Shown: one piece after another, positions 1 to 6,355 of the stretch | How positions within the stretch are numbered: position 1 is the first letter of the stretch | Layout of the letters: each line of letters begins with the position of its first letter | NCBI GenBank assembly: GCA_017988355.1 | Contig: JAGNRX010000072.1 | Coordinates: 1 to 6,355 of the forward strand | Reading direction: 5' to 3' | Source: Bacteroidales bacterium | GTDB lineage: Bacteria; Bacteroidota; Bacteroidia; Bacteroidales; P3 | DNA: 6,355 nucleotides | Translations under genes and position numbers: made by a program | The notes under the pieces: generated by a model | Database searches by the model: none | What the model saw: the letters and a program-made list of their open reading frames with translations, nothing else | What the model was told of the DNA's origin: nothing

Positions 1-1104
1 ATTACCAAGAGATGAACCTCCTATAAAACACATTGTATAGTAGCCCATAATTCTTCCTTTCATATTCATGGGGGTTAGGAATTGAACTATGGTGTTGGTG
101 GAAGCAATTGCACAGACCATGCTTAAACCTAAGAATAGACTAAGAAGGTGAGAGAGGTAAATATTTGTTATAAAAAAGAAAGGGATTAGGATTAATGAGG
201 CTGAGAGCATTCCTAAACGCTGTATTTTATCGAGGTTTACTACTGTTTTTCTTGAGGCAAGGAATAATGCTCCACCAAAAGACCCTATCCCTAAGAAAGA
301 CATAAGACTTCCTAAAGCCTGACTGCCCAAACCTAAGCTGTCTTTTATGTAGGCGGGAAAGAAAGTCGTTACTGGTAGTACGAAGAAACTAAGACCAAAG
401 ATGGTAATTAAAAGCACTTTAATCGGGAGACTATTTTTTATATAAGAAATTCCTTCCATGGTATCTTTAAATAGGTTATGCTTAATTTTGGATGGTTCAA
501 TTCTTGGCTGCTGAATCATAAAAAGAGCAATGATTACAAAGACGTAACTTATTGTATCGACCAAGAAACAGCCCCCTTCCCCTACCAAAACTATAAGAAA
601 ACCACCTATTGCTGGGCCTATGAGTCTGGTACCATTTATAATGGATGAATTAAGTGCAACAGCGTTTGTCAGCATTTCTTTAGGTACTAATCCAATGTAG
701 AAAGCCTGGCGAGTTGGCTGGTCAAGGGCATTAACTATTCCGAAAAAGAGGCTTAAGACTAAGACTATCCAGACGTTGTTTGGAGAAAGCATATTTCCCA
801 TTACCAAAATGGTTAGACTCAGGGCGTGAACTATAAAGAAAACTTGGGTATAGACTAAGATTTTCTTTTGAGATATTCGGTCAATTAGTGAAGAAACTAA
901 TGGGGTTATTATGAATGTTGGAGCCTGAGAAAGGAAGACTATTATCCCAAGTAGAGCCACTGAACCCGTTAGCCTATAAACCAACCAACCCATCGCAACT
1001 TGCTGAATCCAAGAGCCTGTTAGGGAAATACATTGACCAATAAAGTATAGTCTAAAGTTCCTACAAGATAATGATTCAAAGAGATTTAGTCTTAGTTTGC
1101 CCAT
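1..1104 (-). CDS. MFS_3/EntS-type efflux transporter, 5' part (cut by left edge)
   Basis: Reading leftward from the ATG at 1104-1102, the frame stays open for 368 codons to base 1, so the C-terminus lies outside the window. An in-frame stop at 1119-1117 just upstream supports this start. The product is a hydrophobic inner-membrane protein of the major facilitator superfamily. It fits the MFS_3 (transmembrane secretion effector, PF05977) branch that includes the enterobactin exporter EntS; members export small molecules by proton antiport. Visible hallmarks are the N-terminal RNFRLYFIGQ..SLTGSWIQQVA stretch (residues 15-37), a cytoplasmic-loop DR at 75-76 followed by SQKK, LDQPTRQAF at 127-135, LNSSIINGTRLIGPAIGG at 151-168, and MKGRIMGYYTM near 358-368. 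Family members run to about 400-430 residues, so roughly 40-60 are missing. The substrate cannot be inferred. The gene is transcribed away from the FISUMP gene; no good promoter of its own is visible in the 102-base gap. MFS membership is very secure, the subfamily fairly secure. Confidence 0.93.
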   Translation of the reverse strand, partial: MGKLRLNLFESLSCRNFRLYFIGQCISLTGSWIQQVAMGWLVYRLTGSVALLGIIVFLSQAPTFIITPLVSSLIDRISQKKILVYTQVFFIVHALSLTILVMGNMLSPNNVWIVLVLSLFFGIVNALDQPTRQAFYIGLVPKEMLTNAVALNSSIINGTRLIGPAIGGFLIVLVGEGGCFLVDTISYVFVIIALFMIQQPRIEPSKIKHNLFKDTMEGISYIKNSLPIKVLLITIFGLSFFVLPVTTFFPAYIKDSLGLGSQALGSLMSFLGIGSFGGALFLASRKTVVNLDKIQRLGMLSASLILIPFFFITNIYLSHLLSLFLGLSMVCAIASTNTIVQFLTPMNMKGRIMGYYTMCFIGGSSLGN

Positions 1105-1206
1105 TAATTTCTTTTCTTATTTAGTTCTTAAATTATTATTTGGCTTTTTTATTTGCAGAAACGTCCATATTGTTATATCTTTGTCTTATCAAAATTAAAT
1201 TAAAGA
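1105..1206. other. divergent intergenic region
   Basis: This 102-base A+T-rich stretch lies between the starts of the leftward MFS gene and the rightward FISUMP gene, so it must hold the 5' ends of both. The rightward promoter is clear (separate entry). For the leftward gene only a poor match to the phylum promoter was found: reading leftward, TAATTTAA about 22 bases after a TTTC. I do not call it. No operator-like inverted repeat was seen. Confidence 0.7.
1152..1183 (+). promoter_or_regulatory. Bacteroidota-type promoter for the FISUMP gene
   Basis: TTTG at 1152-1155 is followed by a 20-base spacer and TATCTTTG at 1176-1183. This matches the -33 TTTG and -7 TAnnTTTG elements described for the primary sigma factor of Bacteroides and relatives, with the usual spacing of about 19-21 bases. 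Transcription would begin near 1188-1192, giving a leader of only about 15-20 bases before the ATG at 1207. The start has no Shine-Dalgarno sequence, only the A-rich TTAAAGA, as is usual in this phylum. The motif match is seen directly; activity is inferred. Confidence 0.72.
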
Positions 1207-1947
1207 ATGAATAAAAACTTTCACATTTTATTAGTCCTTTGTATATCATTACTATTTTGCAAATATACAAATGCTCAAGATTATTATCATAATTTTGCCA
1301 AACCTATTATTACTCAAAATGGGCAATTTGTTTATAATGAGCTACCCCCAATTAAGACTGAGGCTGGCGTTTTGTACTTTCTTGACCGTAATCTTGGTGC
1401 TTCTTCAATAGATTTGGAAACCTCTGACGCTTGGGGAGACCTTTACCAATGGGGAAGAGAAACTGATGGTCATGAAAAGAGATTTTCAGATACCACTTTG
1501 CTTTGTTCAAATTCACAAAAGACTAATCATAAACTTTTTATTGTAGATCAAAAGAAATCAAATGACTGGTTGATTAACTCTGAAGATAATCTTTGGCAGG
1601 GTGAAAAGGGGGTAAATAATCCTTGTCCTTGTGGCTATAGATTACCTACTCAAAAGGAATGGAGGGCTGTGCTTAATCTTGGCTACGAAGTCAAGTCAAC
1701 ATCTGTGGGATACTACTATCTTTCTGTTGCAAATGGGCAATTAATTCTGCCTTGTGGTGGATTGCGTAGTGCTTATTCTGGTCATTTTTTGCATATTGGC
1801 ACTCGAGGATACTATTGGGCAAGTGATAATATTACAAAAGGAACTTCTGGTTGCATAGACTTCAACAAACAAGAACTAACCACTAATGTCAGCATTTTTG
1901 GATTTAGAGGTTTTGGAAGAAGTGTTCGATGCATGAGAAGTGAATAA
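1207..1947 (+). CDS. secreted single-domain FISUMP protein
   Basis: A 246-residue protein with a signal peptide: Lys/Asn at the N-terminus, hydrophobic core at about residues 7-18, and likely cleavage at TNA|QD (after Ala23), the Ala|Gln style common in Bacteroidota. The mature part is one FISUMP domain (Fibrobacter succinogenes major paralogous domain, TIGR02145/PF09603). Its marks are FLDRNLGAS at 58-66, GDLYQWGRETDGHE at 77-90, CPCGYRLPTQKEW at 140-152, LPCGGLRSAYSG at 181-192, GYYWAS at 201-206 and the closing GFGRSVRCM at 235-243. The domain occurs in secreted or surface proteins and its biochemical role is unknown. Cys100, 140, 142, 183, 216 and 242 remain after cleavage and could form disulfides in the periplasm or outside the cell. 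There is no sorting domain or anchor: the protein ends directly after the domain. Cys18 is not in a good lipobox, so a soluble secreted product is likelier than a lipoprotein. The gene has its own promoter just upstream. Confidence 0.9.
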   Translation: MNKNFHILLVLCISLLFCKYTNAQDYYHNFAKPIITQNGQFVYNELPPIKTEAGVLYFLDRNLGASSIDLETSDAWGDLYQWGRETDGHEKRFSDTTLLCSNSQKTNHKLFIVDQKKSNDWLINSEDNLWQGEKGVNNPCPCGYRLPTQKEWRAVLNLGYEVKSTSVGYYYLSVANGQLILPCGGLRSAYSGHFLHIGTRGYYWASDNITKGTSGCIDFNKQELTTNVSIFGFRGFGRSVRCMRSE

Positions 1948-1963
1948 GACTTTTAGATAATGA

Positions 1964-1983
1964 GATTTAAGGTTTCTTAGATT
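1964..1983 (+). terminator. weak hairpin, possible terminator after the FISUMP gene
   Basis: GATTTAAG (1964-1971) can pair with CTTAGATT (1976-1983) across a GTTT loop, giving 8 pairs of which two are G-T wobbles. It begins 17 bases after the stop codon and is followed by TAATTTG, a short, imperfect T-rich tail. The stem is A+T-rich and weak, so it may be chance or may let much transcription through into the ABC genes. No better terminator is visible between 1948 and 2034. Confidence 0.22.
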
Positions 1984-2034
1984 TAATTTGACTGTGAAAT
2001 AACTAATTTATAATTACATTTAACTCTATATAAT

Positions 2035-2943
2035 ATGATTTTATTTTCTGCTAAGGATGTTTCCAAAACTTATACCAATCATAAGGCCTTAGATAAGGTT
2101 TCAATTGAAGTGGAGCAGGGAAGCATTTTTGGACTTCTTGGACCTAATGGTGCAGGTAAAACAACTCTGATTAGGATTATTAATCAAATAACTGCTCCTG
2201 ATGAGGGTGAGATTTTCTTTATGGGTGAGAGACTAAAGGCTGACCATGTTCACTCTATTGGTTACCTTCCTGAGGAAAGAGGGTTATATAAGAAAATGAA
2301 GGTTGGTGAGCAGGCTATTTACTTGGCAGAGCTCAAAGGGATTAAAAGAGCTGATGCTAAGAAACGTTTGGAGTATTGGTTTGAAAAATTTGACATTCTA
2401 AGCTGGTGGAATCGCAAGGTTGAAGAGCTTTCTAAGGGTATGCAGCAAAAGGTTCAGTTTGTAACAACTATTCTTCACGAACCTAAGCTATTAATTTTTG
2501 ATGAGCCTTTTAGTGGCTTTGACCCTATTAATACTAATCTCTTAAAGCACGAAATACTTGAACTAAAGAAAAAAGGTGCAACAATAATTTTCTCTACTCA
2601 TAATATGGAATCGGTTGAAGAGATTTGCGATTCTATTGCTCTTCTTAATAAATCAAGGAAAATTCTTGATGGAAAGGTTGGGGATATTAAGCAGGAATTT
2701 AAGAAAAATCAATTTGAAATAGTTATTCCTAATGAAAGAGATATTAGGCAATACCTAACTGATGGAGTAAAACTTATTAACTCTATTAACAATCCCTATA
2801 CTCAGGTTTCAACTCTTGAGATTGAGAAAGGGAAAAACGCAGACCTACTAAGTAATATTCTTTTAAACACTGACCTTATTTCATATAAGGAAATCCTGCC
2901 TTCGATGAACGAAATTTTTATAGAAAAAGTAAGCAATGAATAA
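2035..2943 (+). CDS. ABC-2 transporter ATP-binding subunit, NatA/YhaQ type
   Basis: A 302-residue cytoplasmic ATPase that should drive the permease encoded next. Nucleotide-binding motifs in order: Walker A GPNGAGKTT (36-44), the Q-loop region IGYLPEERGLY (75-85), signature LSKGMQQK (132-139), Walker B LLIFDEP (152-158), D-loop GFDP (161-164) and the switch histidine at 189 in STHN. The Q-loop glutamine is replaced by Glu80 and the signature is SKGMQ rather than SGGQ. Both are, as I recall, normal for the COG4152 subgroup (Bacillus YhaQ and relatives), not signs of decay. Residues from about 220 onward form the short beta-rich C-terminal domain seen in this group (DUF4162/PF13732 type). The substrate is unknown: NatAB exports sodium, but relatives act on peptides, drugs or unknown compounds. 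The stop codon overlaps the permease start by 8 bases, indicating translational coupling. There is no clear promoter in the 87 bases upstream, so transcription may come partly from the FISUMP promoter. Confidence 0.94.
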   Translation: MILFSAKDVSKTYTNHKALDKVSIEVEQGSIFGLLGPNGAGKTTLIRIINQITAPDEGEIFFMGERLKADHVHSIGYLPEERGLYKKMKVGEQAIYLAELKGIKRADAKKRLEYWFEKFDILSWWNRKVEELSKGMQQKVQFVTTILHEPKLLIFDEPFSGFDPINTNLLKHEILELKKKGATIIFSTHNMESVEEICDSIALLNKSRKILDGKVGDIKQEFKKNQFEIVIPNERDIRQYLTDGVKLINSINNPYTQVSTLEIEKGKNADLLSNILLNTDLISYKEILPSMNEIFIEKVSNE

Positions 2944-4285
2944 GATAGCAATTATAATTAGACGTGAATATTTAACAAGGGTTAAGAAGAAATCATTCCT
3001 TGTAATGACCTTTTTAGGACCTATCCTTATAGCTTCTTTGTGGATAATTCCTTTCTTCTTAGCAATGAATTCAGAAACAAAGAGCAATATCTTAGTTGTT
3101 GACGAAACTCTTATTGAAAAAGATGGCGTGAAATCATCGCTCTACACTGAGAAGTTTAAGAATACAAGTGAGCTTAACTTTGATTATGAGTATGATATTT
3201 CCAAGGCTCAAGACCTTTTAAAAGAGGAAAAGTATGATGCTGTTTTGGAAATTGTAAAAACAAATGATATGCCTCCTATTAAGGGTTTCTTGTTCTATAG
3301 TAAGAATGAACCCTCACTTTCTGCACAAGAGTCAATACGTAATCAACTAACTAATATTCTTAAGGATCACGTTCTTGTCTATGATTATGGAATGACCGAA
3401 AAGGATTTAGACTGGTTTAATAATCCTAAGATAGGCTTTTACTCTAAAGACATACGCTCTGGTAAGGACTCATACAAAGAAATAAAAACTATTCTTGGAA
3501 CAATGTCTGGCTTCTTAATCTATATGTTTATCTTCCTCTTTGGAGCTCAAGTTATGAAATCGGTTTCGGAAGAAAAGACTAGTAGGATTGTTGAAGTTTT
3601 AGTTTCTTCCATAAAGCCTATTCAACTACTTATGGGTAAGATTGTCTCTATTGCATTGGTTGGTCTAACTCAGTTCTTGCTTTGGATTGTACTTTCGTTT
3701 GTGCTTATTGCAGGTCTTCAAAGCTTCTATCCTCAAACTTTTACTGAGGCTCAAAAGGAAGATATAACAATTAACGAAAGGGTTATTAGTGTTGATAAGA
3801 TTCAAGAAGCATCATCGTCTTCTGCCGAAGTTAATCAAATTGTTCAAGGGCTTTTCTCCATTGACTATGTATTAGTAATTTCAATGTTCTTGTTTTATTT
3901 TATGGCAGGGTACTTCCTTTATGCATCACTCTTTGGAGCTGTTGGCTCACTAATGGATGTTGACACAGATGCCCAGCAATTTACTCTCCCAGTAACAATA
4001 CCACTGATTCTTGCCATAGTTTGCTTCCCAATAGTTATTCAGGATCCTTCAGGCACGGCTGCTTTTTGGCTCTCAATAATTCCATTAACTGCCCCTATCA
4101 TAATGATGATTAGAATTCCATTTGGGGTTCCTGTTTGGGAGATTGCTTTATCAATGAGTTTGATGATTGTTTTTATTGGCTTCTGTATGTGGATGGCTGC
4201 AAAAATTTATAGGACTGGAATATTAATGTATGGTAAGAATATAACTTATAAAGAGATTTGGAAATGGTTTAAATACAAGAACTAG
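2936..4285 (+). CDS. ABC-2 transporter permease, NatB/YhaP type
   Basis: A 449-residue inner-membrane permease, partner of the ATPase it overlaps by 8 bases (ATGAATAA is shared in two frames). The start is supported by the family-like opening IIIRREYLTRVKKKSF (6-21). Layout: one membrane helix at about 20-44; a hydrophilic extracytoplasmic domain at about 45-185; a helix at about 189-208; the conserved cytoplasmic segment EEKTSRIVEVLVSS (212-225) that marks the NatB group; helices at about 235-260, 309-340, 349-368, 376-393 and 402-421; and a basic, Tyr/Trp-containing cytoplasmic tail. A second hydrophilic segment, rich in Ser and Glu, at about 261-308 separates two helices. This fits ABC2_membrane_3 (PF12698, COG1668), and the length is in the usual 400-450 range. 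Helix borders are estimated by eye. The transported substrate cannot be told. The gene ends in TAG with no convincing terminator after it. Confidence 0.93.
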   Translation: MNKIAIIIRREYLTRVKKKSFLVMTFLGPILIASLWIIPFFLAMNSETKSNILVVDETLIEKDGVKSSLYTEKFKNTSELNFDYEYDISKAQDLLKEEKYDAVLEIVKTNDMPPIKGFLFYSKNEPSLSAQESIRNQLTNILKDHVLVYDYGMTEKDLDWFNNPKIGFYSKDIRSGKDSYKEIKTILGTMSGFLIYMFIFLFGAQVMKSVSEEKTSRIVEVLVSSIKPIQLLMGKIVSIALVGLTQFLLWIVLSFVLIAGLQSFYPQTFTEAQKEDITINERVISVDKIQEASSSSAEVNQIVQGLFSIDYVLVISMFLFYFMAGYFLYASLFGAVGSLMDVDTDAQQFTLPVTIPLILAIVCFPIVIQDPSGTAAFWLSIIPLTAPIIMMIRIPFGVPVWEIALSMSLMIVFIGFCMWMAAKIYRTGILMYGKNITYKEIWKWFKYKN

Positions 4286-4341
4286 GTTTTTAGCCTATTA
4301 TATATATTATTCAATTATTTTTAACCTAAATCAATTATGTC
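4286..4341. other. A+T-rich gap before the lipoprotein gene
   Basis: This 56-base gap is almost entirely A and T. TATTTTTA at 4316-4323 matches seven of eight positions of the TAnnTTTG promoter element, but the only upstream partner is a TTTA 23 bases away (4289-4292), so a promoter is possible but not shown. No real terminator hairpin separates the ABC genes from the lipoprotein gene, so read-through is also possible. Confidence 0.4.
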
Positions 4342-6009
4342 ATGAAAAAGAAAATTACGTTCTATTTAGTCATGATCTTAGCCTTAGGAATTAGCTTTTC
4401 TTCCTGTGTGGATGAAAAGGATTTCGACTTTGACCGAATGGCTCAATCCTCAATCAATCCCAATATACGCTTAAATAATCTTCTGTCAACAGAAATCACA
4501 ATGAGTGACTTCTTCAATTTAGATAGCATAGCAGATAGTATAAACGGATTAGAATTGGTTACAGTAAACCACCCTGATGGAGATTATTTAGATTTAGTCT
4601 TCACCATTGATACTCTATTCAAGTTAGATATCCCTAAGTTAGATAATATTAATGGGATTAACTTTAATCTTCCAGCAATTGAAATTGAAGATGTGATTGG
4701 AAACTTCTATGGAGAGTTTAACTATCCTGATGTTTCCGAAAATATGGAGATTATATCTATCGACATTCCAGAGATTGACAATTCTCAAATTATTGACAGC
4801 ATATTCTTAAAGAATGGTTCAATATATATCGCTCTTACTTCTAACATTAATCATAATGGTTTTATTAATCTTAGATGTAAAGGACTTAGAAACAGATTAA
4901 CAAATGAAGTCTTTAATCAAAATTTACGATTATCTAACGCTAATCAAATTGGGACAAAGGTTTTCAATTATGAAATTGATTTATCAAAATATTCATTAAT
5001 ACTTGGGACAAATTCAAAATTAGATTTTGAATATAGAATGAATATGAATGTTAATGGGGTCATTAAACCAAGCTATAAGGTTAATGTTAATATTGAATTC
5101 TCTGATTTATCTTTAAGTACTGTTTATGGAAAATTAGGGAACTATAATTCTACTTTTTCAGATTCTTTAATGGTTGATATATTTAACGATTCAAGTTTTG
5201 CTCAGATTTTTGAAAATGGAAAGTTTTCATTAGAAACAATGTACTTAGATTTCCATGCTGAAACAAACACAGGAGTTCCTGCAGTTTTAAATCTATCTAC
5301 AATCAGAGCATATAACGACAAAAACAATACCTACTCAGATCTTATTACTAACCCTCAAGATAGAATTGTAAACATTAATCCTGCAAGTCAACCAGGGCTT
5401 ATTGGAATTTCAGATAGAAGAATTAATTTAAACACTTCCATTCTAAATGTTACTCCTTCGAGAATTGAGTATTTAGGATACGTTACTCTCAACCCAGATA
5501 ATGTTAGTGGTTTTGGGCCAAGTAACCCTTGGATAAAGATAAAGTCTAAACTTCATATTCCATTAAAAGCTCAAATAAATGACCTTGACTACGAAATTGA
5601 ATTAGATAGAATTGATATTGGAGATGCATCAGATTTCATTAATTCTGCTTCCTTAATTTTAAATCTTACTAACTATTTTCCTTTCTCAATTGAAGCTCAA
5701 CTATATTGTTTGGATGCAAACGGAAATGAAACTGGACAAGTTTTAGATCTCAATAGCACAAACAATATTATTATTACTGGTGCTAATGTTGATATTAATG
5801 GAAATGTAATTAGCCCTTCAACTAAAACAACTAAAATAACTATAACAGCTGATAATTTCGATCTAATCAAGAATGCTAATAAAATGAAGCTGAAATTAAC
5901 ATTAAACACATCTTCAAGCGGTTCAACCAAGCCGTATATTAAATTAGATAGAGACTCAAAGGTTTCTGTAAGTTTAGGCATTGACATAAAAGCTAATGTC
6001 ACATTATAA
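4342..6009 (+). CDS. large beta-rich outer-membrane or surface lipoprotein, function unknown
   Basis: A 555-residue protein that begins with a type II (lipoprotein) signal: MKKK, a hydrophobic core at about residues 6-18, and the lipobox FSSC with the lipid-bearing cysteine at 22. The next residues, VDEKDFDFD, are strongly acidic; acidic residues just after the cysteine act as a surface-export signal in some Bacteroidota lipoproteins, so display on the cell surface is a reasonable inference. The rest has no membrane segments and no motif I recognise. It reads as alternating short hydrophobic strands and Asn/Asp/Ser-rich turns, suggesting several stacked beta domains. The C-terminal part from about residue 430 (ASLILNLTNYFPFSIEA, then a Gly/Asn-rich turn region, then the final strands) looks like a separate beta-sandwich. 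NPNIRLNNLLSTEITMSDFF (39-58) resembles, from memory, an NP-x-hydrophobic opening recurring in uncharacterised Bacteroidota lipoproteins. Only one cysteine besides Cys22 lies in the N-terminal half (Cys169). The next gene follows after 22 bases, probably in one operon. Confidence 0.85.
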   Translation: MKKKITFYLVMILALGISFSSCVDEKDFDFDRMAQSSINPNIRLNNLLSTEITMSDFFNLDSIADSINGLELVTVNHPDGDYLDLVFTIDTLFKLDIPKLDNINGINFNLPAIEIEDVIGNFYGEFNYPDVSENMEIISIDIPEIDNSQIIDSIFLKNGSIYIALTSNINHNGFINLRCKGLRNRLTNEVFNQNLRLSNANQIGTKVFNYEIDLSKYSLILGTNSKLDFEYRMNMNVNGVIKPSYKVNVNIEFSDLSLSTVYGKLGNYNSTFSDSLMVDIFNDSSFAQIFENGKFSLETMYLDFHAETNTGVPAVLNLSTIRAYNDKNNTYSDLITNPQDRIVNINPASQPGLIGISDRRINLNTSILNVTPSRIEYLGYVTLNPDNVSGFGPSNPWIKIKSKLHIPLKAQINDLDYEIELDRIDIGDASDFINSASLILNLTNYFPFSIEAQLYCLDANGNETGQVLDLNSTNNIIITGANVDINGNVISPSTKTTKITITADNFDLIKNANKMKLKLTLNTSSSGSTKPYIKLDRDSKVSVSLGIDIKANVTL

Positions 6010-6031
6010 TTAACTTTAAAAGATTAATAAG

Positions 6032-6355
6032 ATGAAAAAATATATTAAAAATTGGTTTTGGGGATTAGTATTGAGTCTGATTTCATTTTCTTCAATGGCT
6101 CAAACTCCAATTCTTGAAGTTTACCAACCAGATAGCATTCTCTCAACATCTGCTATTTTTAGGGGAAAAGTCAAAAGATCTCCTGATGGTGCATTGTTAC
6201 TCTCAAGAGGATTTGCTTTAAAGACTGCGAATTCTGATACATACAATTATTATACAATTAGTTCTTATGATAGCATTATTAGTTTTCACGCAACCGATTT
6301 AGCAATAAATACAAGATATCAAGTTGCTGTTATGGCTCTTACTGTGGATAGTTTC
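6032..6355 (+). CDS. secreted protein with Fn3/Ig-like first domain, 5' part (cut by right edge)
   Basis: The frame opens at ATG 6032 and stays open for 108 codons to the last base, so the C-terminus is missing. The leader AGATTAATAAG is A-rich, as expected for this phylum. The N-terminus is a type I signal peptide: MKKYIKN, a hydrophobic core at about 8-19, and likely cleavage at SMA|QT (after Ala23). The mature part starts with TPILEVYQPDSI, then STSAIFRGKV (37-46), LLLSRGFALKT near 55-65, and TDLAINTRYQVAVMAL near 93-104. This strand order (a Thr/Ser-x-Ala-x-hydrophobic-x-Gly strand, an arginine-glycine-Phe strand, then a late L-x-x-N-T-x-Y-x-V-x-hydrophobic strand) is the pattern of fibronectin-III-like modules repeated in Bacteroidota surface proteins. 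The assignment is by pattern only. Such proteins are usually much longer and may end in FISUMP, sorting or carbohydrate-binding domains, none visible here. It is 22 bases downstream of the lipoprotein gene. Confidence 0.8.
   Translation, partial: MKKYIKNWFWGLVLSLISFSSMAQTPILEVYQPDSILSTSAIFRGKVKRSPDGALLLSRGFALKTANSDTYNYYTISSYDSIISFHATDLAINTRYQVAVMALTVDSF

Noticed and set aside
1207..1263. Possible lipobox at Cys18 of the FISUMP protein
   Set aside because: The residues before it (LLF) do not give the small residue expected at -1, and a good Ala|Gln type I cleavage site follows at residue 23.
1959..1990. Possible promoter before the ABC ATPase (AATG, 20 bases, TTAATTTG)
   Set aside because: The -7 element misses one fixed base and the -33 element matches only two of four. 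Such matches are common in A+T-rich DNA, and this one overlaps the weak hairpin.
2881..3087. 68-codon open frame on the minus strand
   Set aside because: It lies across the ATPase/permease junction, opposite well-conserved coding sequence, and its translation shows no family features.
4296..4311. Alternating TA tract TATATATA-like palindrome
   Set aside because: The perfect palindrome is only 8 bases and breaks at the first flanking pair; it is low-complexity sequence, not a terminator or operator.
4283..4328. Inverted repeat TAGGTT (4283-4288) / AACCTA (4323-4328)
   Set aside because: Only six pairs with a 34-base loop, and one arm includes the permease stop codon; chance is likely.
4337..4345. 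ATG TCA TGA mini-frame overlapping the lipoprotein start
   Set aside because: A two-codon frame with no supporting signal. The ATG at 4342 gives the MKKK signal peptide and is clearly the real start.
5697..6002. 101-codon open frame on the minus strand
   Set aside because: It lies wholly opposite the lipoprotein gene. Its hydrophobic look is what the complement of Asn/Lys/Asp-rich strands gives.

Overview
The window reads as chromosomal DNA from a low-G+C member of the Bacteroidota, probably Bacteroidales-like. Four things point this way. One promoter matches the TTTG / TAnnTTTG type used by the primary sigma factor of this phylum. Starts lack clear Shine-Dalgarno sequences and have A-rich leaders. 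Signal peptides are cut at Ala|Gln. One secreted protein carries a FISUMP (Fibrobacter succinogenes major paralogous) domain, common in this phylum. No RNA genes, insertion sequences, CRISPR arrays or phage genes were seen.

Layout: (1) 1-1104, minus strand: the first 368 codons of a major facilitator superfamily exporter of the MFS_3/EntS type, cut by the left edge. (2) 1105-1206: a divergent intergenic region with a well-formed promoter for the rightward gene. (3) 1207-1947, plus: a small secreted single-domain FISUMP protein. (4) 2035-4285, plus: a two-gene ABC-2 transporter of the NatA/NatB (YhaQ/YhaP) type, ATPase then permease, overlapping by 8 bases. (5) 4342-6009, plus: a large beta-rich lipoprotein of unknown function with acidic residues after the lipid-bearing cysteine. 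(6) 6032 to the right edge, plus: the start of a secreted protein whose first domain looks like the fibronectin-III/Ig-like modules of Bacteroidota surface proteins.

All six genes act in or beyond the inner membrane. The ATPase and permease clearly form one transporter. The lipoprotein and the partial secreted protein are 22 bases apart and probably co-transcribed, so a joint role at the cell surface is a fair inference, but no function can be read from sequence. A link between the ABC transporter and the lipoprotein pair rests only on adjacency (56-base gap). Nothing here is clear evidence of a new defence or mobile system. The least explained part is the lipoprotein/secreted-protein pair at the right end.
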